A stretch of 64,000 nucleotides of DNA from Mixophyes australis (taxonomy: Eukaryota; Chordata; Amphibia; Anura; Limnodynastidae): assembly GCA_036250195.1 (NCBI GenBank), contig JAVHZZ010000002.1, positions 369,398,624-369,462,623 on the forward strand, read 5' to 3'. A program made the translations under genes and the position numbers. Shown here piece after piece: positions 59,901 to 64,000 of this stretch. The first letter of the stretch is position 1, and each line of letters begins with the position of its first letter. Below the pieces are notes generated by a model. That model was not told the origin of the DNA. It was given only the letters and a program-made list of their open reading frames with translations, and searched no databases.

Positions 59901-62608
59901 TTTCCCCTGACTGATCCTGACATCCTTGTTGGTTGTTACATGCGTGTGCTTTTGATACAGGTGAATGATCAGATCTTTATGCTTGCAAACTACCGAATAG
60001 TGCAAGGAGCAGGGTACCCCAGCAGCACAGAATAGTGACGTATGGCGCCTGTCACACAGATGACAAATCAGCCTCATATGAAACTAAGTTTATTGTTTTT
60101 TGGAACTTTCTTTATAACCTATTTCCAGATGAAAGTTCCCAGAGATTTACTACTCTTTCAATAAAATAATATTTACTGACATTGTTCCTTCAACCCACCA
60201 GTTTGAGACAGTGTCCTCTTGGATTTTGGTTTAATATAGGAAATACTAACCACTTCAATCTTATTGATACCCTTTATGTGCTTCAATATTTCAATCATGT
60301 CCTTTCTCTTCTTTCCTCTAAGCGGTGCAGTTAAGCTTCTGAATTTTTCATGGTAAGCTTTGTTCTAAGATCCTGTACCCTCTGTGTAACACGTATTTGG
60401 AATTTAGCAATTTTTAGCATTATCTCTCTGCAGATGAGGTCTCCATACTTGAATTCAATGATATAATGCTGGTGTCATGTTACAATGTGATTGGATCCAT
60501 TGGAACAATTAAACTCACACATGGAGGGCCAAATTGCAATGACCCGCTCACAGTGATTCAATATGATCAGAATGGAATTTGACTGCACACTTTACTATTT
60601 AGCCAGTGATCTCAGACATGTTCCAATGTGGGTAATCAGCCAACTAGATTTTCCATCTTGCTGACTAAAATTTGTTTTTATTGTCTAGGATTGGTCTAGG
60701 CACTCTACAACCGTTCAGTTTGGTCAACCAAAATTGTATTTTACATTGGCAGTTTAAGGGAACAATGCTTGAATCCTATAGCTAACCCATCTGCCTGTGC
60801 AGCCAGTATTCTGCTAGTCTTATTACCTGATAGACTACACTGTTTTATAATCGTTTGTAATGTCGCCACACATCCTTCCCTTCATTGACTTCCCAATTCA
60901 GTTCAAGCTCCTTACTCTCACTTACAAAGCCCTTACTGACACTTCTCCCCCTTATATCTCTGACCTTGTCTCGAGTAACATACCTACCCAACCACTTCGT
61001 TCTGTCTCTGACCTCCGCCTCAATTCACCTCTCATTACCTCCTCTCTAAGAATTTTGCCGTGCTGCCCTCATTCTTTGGAACTCCCTAACCCCCCTCACT
61101 TTAATCCCCCCCAACCTTTAGTCCTTCAAACGCTCACTCAAAACTCACCTTTTCAAGCTTGCCTATCCTACCACCTCCTAACTGTTCTATCCATAACCTC
61201 CTCTACTTTGCCTGTCATCTCCGTTTTCTCCCAGTTGGTCCTACTGTCTCTCACCACCCCTCCCTCTAGAATGTAAGCCCTTGCGGGCAGGGTCCTCTCT
61301 ACCTATTGCCCCATGTCTGTCTACTGTCCCTCATACATCCTGTTGTGTCTTCTGCTGCACTCAGTGTGAGTCCCCATAGCATTACTCACATTCATCTGTG
61401 CTACTTATGTGTATTAACTCATCTATTTGTTACGAGCTTCTGTGTCCGGCGCTATGGAATCTGTGGCGTCTTATAAATAATAATGAAGATAACAATAATT
61501 CATCACTGGGATTCAGTCTCCTACAAATGCAATTCTAGTGTTATCTGTTCCTGCTGGGAGGTCAACTCTAACTAACATATTTGTGTCCTCAATAAAAAAA
61601 AGAACGTATCTAGCCTGCTGCTATTACACTTGGAAACTGCTTGCACAGAATGAGCTCAACACGAAGCACTGCAGCACACTCATTACCAGCCTTTCCTTTC
61701 AGTGCACACTATTTGTTATTGCTAAGCACTGTGTGAGGATCAGCATCCAACAGTTGGCTAAAATTCTACAATTTTGGTGGCACAGTAAAAAAATAAAATC
61801 ATCACCAAATAGAGTGCAATTTATTTTTTGTCATTTTTCATAACATGTTAATAAAAATTCTTGCACAGTCTTATATTAGATGCATAGTGCAAATACTGCA
61901 TGTAGCAAAACTAAAATGTAATTAGTGTGTTTTATAAAGGTCTTAAAAAGGCCCCATATTACCTTACAAGCTACGTGTAACATGGTAAAACACCATATTG
62001 TAGCCATTTACAATCCTCTTCTTATGATGCTAGTATTTCATTGTTATACTAGAATAGCATTTGTAGTAGAATTACGTTTGTATCGGAGTTATTTATTCTA
62101 CAGTACTGTACACTTTTTAGTTACTTGTTTTTGCTGCGTCTTCTGGATCACTGATGACATTCTGTATATATATAATTACCAACTAACATGTAATGTACAA
62201 ATCACATAAATGCCAGTAATTTGCTTTCTGAGCATAATGTATCGTCAAGGCTATTTATAGGGATTTATTAGAAAGAGAATGTAGTGATAATAGCTAGAAG
62301 GTTGACATTATGACATGAGTCTTATGTTGGACCCTAGTCTGTCTGTCTGTGTGTTTTAGGAGATTTAGACTGTAAGCTCCAGTGGGGCAGGGACTGATTT
62401 CAATTACAGATATTCTCTGTACAGCGCTGCGGAATTGGTGGTGCTATATAAATAAATGATGATGATGACTTCCTATGATTTCTTTCACAGCCCAAGATAG
62501 TAGAAGCTCTCCTGGGTTATGAGATCGTTCATGTGTCCTGCGGGGCTTCACATGTTCTTGCTGTTTCTAACGAGAAAGAAGTGTTTTCTTGGGGCCGTGG
62601 GGACAATG
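33091..62608 (+). CDS. NEK8: NEK8, NIMA-related kinase 8 (5' two thirds, ten exons)
   Basis: Ser/Thr kinase of the primary cilium, which acts in the inversin compartment with INVS, NPHP3 and ANKS6; human mutations cause renal-hepatic-cardiac dysplasia and nephronophthisis 9. Coding exons: join(33091..33137, 34450..34655, 38056..38288, 48157..48288, 51179..51384, 53604..53683, 54953..55140, 57123..57270, 57480..57556, 62491..62608). All introns are GT-AG and the frame is kept throughout, giving 478 codons plus one base. Kinase landmarks: Gly loop GRGAFG (11-16), VIIK with Lys33, HRDLK (126-130), DFG (147-149), activation-loop Thr162, GTPCYISPE (165-173). A short basic linker (about 275-302) precedes the RCC1-like propeller from about residue 303, with AAGRTQ-type blades. 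The human protein has 692 residues, so about 210 are missing at the right edge. It is very close to human NEK8 outside the linker, and all key residues are intact. Confidence 0.97.
33517..33657 (-). mobile_element. V-SINE-like 3' tail, reverse
   Basis: TATATAGCGCCACTAATTCTG, GCAGCGCTGTACAGAGAAC and GGAGCTTACAGTCTAAATTC: the reverse complement of the tail at 38920-39030. Confidence 0.8.
33690..33825. mobile_element. Palindromic MITE (CAACCAATCAGATT family), right end lost
   Basis: The left arm TATTTACTAAACTGCAGG, GTTTGAAAAAGTGGAGATG and GCAACCAATCAGATT is complete. The right arm stops after GAATCTGATTGCTTGCTATT. Complete copies are at 50890 and 56408. Confidence 0.8.
34265..34408 (+). mobile_element. 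Retrotransposon 3' tail fragment
   Basis: GATTGTAAGCTTGCGAGCAGG, TTACCCAGTATTGTTTTATT and GGCGCTATATAAATAAATAA, then (GAT)n. It ends about 40 bases upstream of NEK8 exon 2. Confidence 0.7.
34450..34655 (+). CDS. NEK8: NEK8 coding exon 2
   Basis: Acceptor CTATAG, 206 bases. Completes the glycine-rich loop, carries the ATP-anchoring Lys33 ([11 protein letters not shown]) and the alpha-C region ([12 protein letters not shown]), and ends in the hinge MEYAP. Donor GTGAGC. Confidence 0.97.
34729..35033. mobile_element. MITE, CCTGATTCATTAAGG family, type A
   Basis: The right end CCTTAATGAATCAGGC is clear. The left end is shortened to GGGCTTAAGGAAAGCAA. The interior ACCATGTTGCATTGGAGGAG matches 21479 and 27178. 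Confidence 0.78.
35530..35729. mobile_element. Degenerate Harbinger-like MITE
   Basis: The right end GCGTGTACCCAGCTTTA matches the element ends at 21258 and 41312. The left end is decayed (TTATACACACTACACAACGG). Confidence 0.55.
38056..38288 (+). CDS. NEK8: NEK8 coding exon 3
   Basis: Acceptor TTTGTAG, 233 bases. Encodes GGTLAEYIQ to AYT, including the catalytic loop HRDLKTQN and the magnesium-binding DFG. It ends exactly at activation-loop Thr162. Donor GTGAGT. Confidence 0.98.
38671..39030 (+). mobile_element. Full-length V-SINE-like element
   Basis: The tRNA-derived head GGCAGCACGTTGGCTTAGTGG carries the RNA polymerase III A box (TGGCTTAGTGG), and GTTCAATTCC is the B box. Then comes the conserved central domain (GTGTGGAGTTTGTATGTTCT, TCCTCCGGGTGCTCCGGTTT), a (GT)n run, and the tail ending ATATAAATAAATGGTGATG. 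The head, core and tail order is that of the V-SINE superfamily known across vertebrates. Confidence 0.88.
38879..38914. repeat. (GT)n microsatellite inside SINE
   Basis: A pure GT run of 36 bases within the SINE at the point where the other copy has GTTTGTGTGTGTA. Confidence 0.95.
39490..40100 (-). pseudogene. L1-type LINE ORF1 fragment
   Basis: The minus strand encodes a decayed RNA-binding ORF1 of the vertebrate L1/Tx1 type. It starts near 40100 ([12 protein letters not shown]), continues through a coiled-coil-like part, then [20 protein letters not shown], matching the family motif R-R-N-N-[IL]-R-[FI]-x-[GE]-L-P-E. Then comes [12 protein letters not shown], related to the F-x-V-E-R-A-H-R motif. 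Stops and frame changes interrupt it. It is related to L1 ORF1 proteins, but the exact clade is unknown. Confidence 0.7.
40783..41312. mobile_element. Harbinger-like MITE with TTA target duplication
   Basis: Ends AGCTGGGTACACACTACA and CAGTGTGTACCCAGCT. TTA is duplicated at 40780-40782 and 41313-41315. 530 bp, same family as 20861-21258. The minus-strand frame 40740-41018 inside is not coding. Confidence 0.78.
42378..42770. repeat. 33-36-bp minisatellite with three-unit higher order
   Basis: About twelve units of TTCATGTGGGGGCTCTGTGA and TCCGGTCGTTCGG. The right part repeats a block of three unit types in order: TTCATGTGGG...GTCGTTCGG, TTCATGTCTGGGG...GACATTCGC, TTCATGTGGG...GTCATTTAC, with a period of about 102 bases. 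The unit lengths (33 and 36) are multiples of three, so open frames run through it on both strands (42449-42814, 42486-42851, 42482-42796). They are not called as genes. Confidence 0.92.
42781..43377. mobile_element. Multi-hairpin MITE, copy 2 (inverted)
   Basis: Reverse-orientation relative of 31977-32561. Internal palindromes: CACCCGAAAACAAC with GTTTTCGGGTG; GCAGATATCTCAGATATCTGC; GAGCACTCCCC with GGGAAGTGCTC; TGTTAATGTACGCC with GGTGTACATTAACAT; GAGGGATCATGTGATCCCTC. The ends are GAGGTCTATTTATC and GTCATAAATAGACCCCC. It directly abuts the minisatellite on its left. Confidence 0.75.
44842..45068. mobile_element. Short MITE with TTA target duplication
   Basis: Ends GGGGCAGATTCAGTTAGC and GCTAATTGAATCTGCCCC. 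TTA flanks both sides (44839-44841 and 45069-45071). It has a central hairpin TGCTCATTTTCCCTCGCATC against GATGCGAGGGAAAATGAGCA. 227 bp, no coding. Confidence 0.8.
45489..45780 (+). pseudogene. Possible L1-type ORF1 C-terminal fragment
   Basis: The plus-strand frame includes [11 protein letters not shown] and, later, [17 protein letters not shown]. These are reminiscent of the VERAHRV and R-R-A-F-x-P-V motifs of L1 ORF1 proteins. Similarity is weak and the surrounding sequence (to about 46500) is unassigned transposon-like DNA. Confidence 0.3.
46965..47302 (+). mobile_element. Full-length V-SINE-like element
   Basis: Second full copy: GGCAGCACGGTGGCTAAGTGG head with B box GTTCAATTCC, core GTGTGGAGTTTGTATGTTCT, and tail CTGTACAGCACTGCGGAGTT ending in a degenerate ATAAATAG and GCTGATGATAAT. 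Confidence 0.85.
48157..48288 (+). CDS. NEK8: NEK8 coding exon 4
   Basis: Acceptor TCCTGCAG, 132 bases, phase 0 at both ends. Encodes [15 protein letters not shown] through LKRAFEAA: the end of the activation segment and helix F region ([14 protein letters not shown]). Donor GTAAGA. Confidence 0.98.
48621..48952. mobile_element. Fold-back MITE, CCTGATTCATTAAGG family, type B
   Basis: Almost the whole element is one long imperfect palindrome. GACCTGATTCATTAAGG, AACCATGTTACAATGCAAGG and TTAAATACTGACTGTTTTTT on the left are mirrored by AAAAAACAGTCAGTATTTAA, CCTTGCATTGTAACATG and CCTTAATGAATCAGGC on the right. CCTGG flanks both sides. Confidence 0.85.
49345..49625. mobile_element. GC-rich MITE-like element (TTGCCTACT termini)
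   Basis: Left ATACTTGCCTACTTTTGGAG and right TCCGGGAGAGTAGGCAACTAT are inverted. The interior is GC-rich, with CTCCCAAAAATTCGGGAG palindromes. A partial relative is at 18005. Open frames on both strands (49360-49563 and 49421-49603) are incidental. Confidence 0.7.
50815..51122. mobile_element. Outer palindromic MITE interrupted by a second one
   Basis: The left piece (50815-50889: GGGGGATTTATTAAAACTG and TGCACATAGCAACCAGTCAG) and right piece (51067-51122: CATCTGGTTGCTGTGGGC and AACTTTATCTTTTACG) are inverted arms of one element. A complete copy of the related CAACCAATCAGATT element sits between them. Confidence 0.65.
50890..51066. mobile_element. Palindromic MITE (CAACCAATCAGATT family), intact
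   Basis: A near-perfect fold-back: CTAGATTTACTAAGCTGCAGG, GCAACCAATCAGATTCTAGC and GCTAGAATCTGATTGGTTGC, then GCAGCTTAGTAAATCTAGCCCC. TAG is present at both sides. It is inserted in the element at 50815. Confidence 0.85.
51179..51384 (+). CDS. NEK8: NEK8 coding exon 5
   Basis: Acceptor TGTGTAG, 206 bases. Encodes [14 protein letters not shown] to IGSIKM plus two bases of Arg275, closing the kinase domain ([13 protein letters not shown]). Donor GTCAGT. Confidence 0.97.
52195..52690 (+). mobile_element. L2-type non-LTR retrotransposon 3' end
   Basis: Encodes the reverse transcriptase C terminus in two frames ([15 protein letters not shown], then [20 protein letters not shown]), a stop, then the 3' UTR GGATGTAAGCTCACATGAGC and AGGGCCCTCTTCC, ending in AACAAATAAAGGATAATAAT. 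Confidence 0.8.
52691..53085 (+). mobile_element. Second L2-type 3' end, more decayed
   Basis: [22 protein letters not shown] reading, then GTATGTAAGCTCTTACGAGC and AGGACCCACTTCC, ending ATATAAATAAAGAATAATGA. It follows the previous fragment head to tail. Confidence 0.75.
53167..53357 (-). mobile_element. V-SINE-like 3' half, reverse
   Basis: ATCATTTATTTATATAGCACC, GCAGCGCTGTACAGAGAC and AATTAACCTACTAATGTGTT, then TTGGAGTGTGGGAGGAAACCC: the reverse of the core and tail of the copy at 38671. Confidence 0.8.
53604..53683 (+). CDS. NEK8: NEK8 coding exon 6 (linker)
   Basis: Acceptor TATACAG, 80 bases. Encodes the basic, Arg/Pro-rich linker between kinase and RCC1 domains ([19 protein letters not shown] and following). 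It is poorly conserved against human in composition, but frame and position agree. Donor GTGAGG. Confidence 0.9.
53684..54952 (+). other. NEK8 intron 6
   Basis: 1,269 bases. Contains the right half of a type B fold-back MITE (54433-54624). The stretch 53800-54400 holds only unsupported short frames. Confidence 0.85.
54433..54624. mobile_element. Type B fold-back MITE, right half only
   Basis: CAAATACTTGATAGCTTATT, AAAAAACAGTCAGTATTTAA, CCTTGCATTGTAACATGG and CCTTAATGAATCAGGCCCC. The left arm is missing. Confidence 0.8.
54953..55140 (+). CDS. NEK8: NEK8 coding exon 7
   Basis: Acceptor ACAATCAG, 188 bases. Starts the RCC1-like propeller: [40 protein letters not shown]. Donor GTGAGC. The open frame continuing into the intron to 55350 is read-through and is not coding. 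Confidence 0.96.
55141..57122 (+). other. NEK8 intron 7
   Basis: 1,982 bases. One palindromic MITE (56408-56584) and a short TG/TA run (56745-56772). No gene. Confidence 0.85.
56408..56584. mobile_element. Palindromic MITE (CAACCAATCAGATT family)
   Basis: AGTGTATTTACTAAACTGCAGG on the left is mirrored by GCAGTTTAATAAATATACCCC on the right. The centre has CTAGCTGTCATTTTGTAG and AAATGACAGCTAGAATCTG. Confidence 0.85.
57123..57270 (+). CDS. NEK8: NEK8 coding exon 8
   Basis: Acceptor TTCTAG, 148 bases. Encodes APPIGAGAP through the propeller strand [20 protein letters not shown] and FTACLT. Donor GTGTGG is slightly non-consensus, but the reading frame and protein match require it. Confidence 0.95.
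57271..57479 (+). other. NEK8 intron 8
   Basis: 209 bases, repeat-free, GT-AG. Confidence 0.95.
57480..57556 (+). CDS. NEK8: NEK8 coding exon 9
   Basis: Acceptor TTCTCCAG, 77 bases. Encodes [18 protein letters not shown] and the following NFNDVTQ. Donor GTAAGT. The intron before it is only 209 bases, by far the shortest in the gene. Confidence 0.96.
58139..58472. mobile_element. Fold-back MITE, type B, complete
   Basis: GGGCCTGATTCATTAAGGATC to GATCCTTAATGAATCAGACCC. The same internal palindrome as 48621, with only scattered differences between arms. Confidence 0.85.
60866..61500 (+). mobile_element. L2-type non-LTR retrotransposon 3' end
   Basis: A 138-codon frame (60860-61276) reads the reverse transcriptase C terminus: [20 protein letters not shown], then frame-shifted [17 protein letters not shown] corresponding to the usual FK-x-x-LKTHLF. 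The 3' UTR has AGAATGTAAGCCCTTGCGGG and CAGGGTCCTCTC, and it ends CTTATAAATAATAATGAAG. Confidence 0.85.
62335..62469 (+). mobile_element. V-SINE-like tail adjoining NEK8 exon 10
   Basis: TTTAGACTGTAAGCTCCAGT, GGGGCAGGGACTGATTTC, CTGTACAGCGCTGCGGAATT and GGTGCTATATAAATAAATGA, then (GAT)n ending at about 62469, only about 20 bases before the acceptor AG at 62489-62490. Confidence 0.85.
62491..62608 (+). CDS. NEK8: NEK8 coding exon 10 (last in window)
   Basis: Acceptor TCTTTCACAG, 118 bases. Encodes [20 protein letters not shown] and VFSWGRGDN plus one base of Gly479. Donor GTAAGA. A SINE tail ends about 20 bases upstream of the acceptor. The next exon is not found in 62609-64000. Confidence 0.96.
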
Positions 62609-64000
62609 GTAAGACTTGTTCAGACTTCTCTATGGCTAAATCTGAGAGACAGTAGCTGTTTTTGGCTGAAGAGTGTATGACAATGTTATTACATACAGGT
62701 CTCCTGAGCACATTAAGTGTGACGCTTCATACTTGGACAGTTTAACAACGTGCCTTACAGGGTACAGAAGCTGTAGCGTCTATACAGGTACAAGAGGAAC
62801 TTCGAGGTCTGGTTCACACAAGTAACCTTAAGATTTTATTGTAGGCTGAAATAGTGCAAAATGGCTTTTATCGTGTCCTTACGCATTCCAACACAGCTGT
62901 GATTAACCCACTCAGATGTCCCTTTACAACCGTGTCATCAAGTTGTTGTCCTCCCTTGAGTTTGTATGGCTCTTGCTTATAAAATACCATCTAACAGGTA
63001 GCAAGTTTCTTCATTTCCTGTGACCTCTAGTCCTGTTGCAATGACAGGATTGGATCAAATTAAGCTTTAGGTTGCGATTAAATGAGCCCTTCCCCCTCAG
63101 TTCTCTAACGCTGGTCCCATAGAGAACCCAGCACCGTATACATGAATCCCCCACACAGTAAGTGTCCCTTGCCATGATTAAGGACCATGCTAACTGGACA
63201 TATTGATAACAATTTTCAGAGCAGTGGTCCACAGTGTATTGGTCCTCCACATAATAAATGATAACCAGCTAACAGACATTCAGCTAGATGATTGTAATTA
63301 TAAGTGAAAAGGACACAACTGGACCCTTCTAAATACATCCATACAGCGAGCTTATTTAATAAGTCCAAGACATGCAGCAATGCCATTATAGGTATCAGTT
63401 ACCACTAATTCAATTAGTCACGTTGTTTCAGGAGCATGGTTTCTAGGAAAGCAGGAATTTTCAATTAAATATTTTTATATGTCAAAAACCTGGGCTATGC
63501 TGGAAACAACAGAAAACATGTCCTGCGTCCCGGTACAGCTCTACATTGCATAGTGTGTCCTACACTCAGCCATTATGAATAAACTGTACAGCCTACCTGA
63601 TGATGGTTTAATTGTATCTGTTTGTTGTTTGTCCCCTTTCCCAAGTCTAACTGGCTTTATGGGTGGGTGGTACAGGACAACCCTAGACATAGAAAAAAAT
63701 AAAGCAAATATTTTTTTCTTAACCACCCTAAACCAGTGCTACTCCAGTTCTGTTGCTCCTACGGCCTTTTTACCTTCAGTTATGTACCCTGAAACTGTTT
63801 GATAGCTATAAGTTACACACTGACATTATTAATACTGTTCGCTTTTACAATAGTTTTATTCTACAGCTTTTTAACATTAAGTTAAATGTATTTCTGTTTG
63901 ATCCTTGTTAACGCCATTGTTTGTATCACAAACTCATTGCTGAGAATAGCAGTAAGCAGATTAACGGACATGTCTTGCAAGTGACAGCTATACATCAGGA
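62609..64000 (+). other. NEK8 intron 10, partial
   Basis: No match to the next NEK8 segment (expected to begin R-L-G-L-G after the split Gly) in any + frame. Short frames on both strands (62529-62711, 63011-63250, 63541-63802) have no support. Confidence 0.75.

Larger units (their letters stand above)
57557..62490 (+). other. NEK8 intron 9
   Basis: 4,934 bases. Contains a type B MITE (58139-58472), an L2-type 3' end (60866-61500) and a V-SINE tail adjoining exon 10. The rest is AT-rich without recognised features. Confidence 0.85.

Overview
This is vertebrate nuclear DNA, most likely from a frog. It is AT-rich, with long introns, GT-AG splice sites and AATAAA poly(A) signals. It also carries a dense load of fold-back MITEs, V-SINE-like elements, L2/L1-type retrotransposon fragments and Tc1-like debris. 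The repeat types, such as GAAACGCGTT-bearing repeats and palindromic elements built on CAACCAATCAGATT, look amphibian. That taxonomic call is an inference from the repeats and could not be searched.

Layout. The window opens on the last four codons of the penultimate RPL23A exon (VANK), then an intron, then a tiny last exon (IGII, stop, 1038-1052) with two poly(A) signals. From about 1.1 to 33 kb there is no gene I recognise. This interval does hold two intact, divergent, tandemly placed open reading frames for cysteine-rich proteins (7726-8217 and 16925-17428). They share a 5' flank, a C-terminal motif and the same orientation, so they look like an undescribed paralogous pair. Between and around them lie a compound minisatellite (10.5-13.1 kb), several MITEs, a decayed Tc1-like transposon (30.2-31.2 kb) and L2/SINE debris. 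TLCD1, which separates RPL23A from NEK8 in human, is not visible here.

From 33091 to the right edge is NEK8, a NIMA-related ciliary kinase with a C-terminal RCC1-like propeller, on the + strand. Ten coding exons are placed (33091-62608). They join in frame into 478 codons plus one base, covering the whole kinase domain and the first part of the RCC1 domain. The remaining part, roughly 210 residues by comparison with the human protein, lies beyond the window. A motif close to the RFX X-box sits just upstream of the start codon, fitting a ciliary gene. It overlaps a second, in-frame upstream ATG. The NEK8 introns are packed with repeats, including one SINE tail that ends about 20 bases before the exon 10 acceptor.

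How the genes relate: RPL23A (ribosome) and NEK8 (primary cilium) are neighbours by synteny, not by pathway. RPL23A, NEK8 and the cysteine-rich pair all read on the + strand. The function of the pair cannot be told from the sequence.
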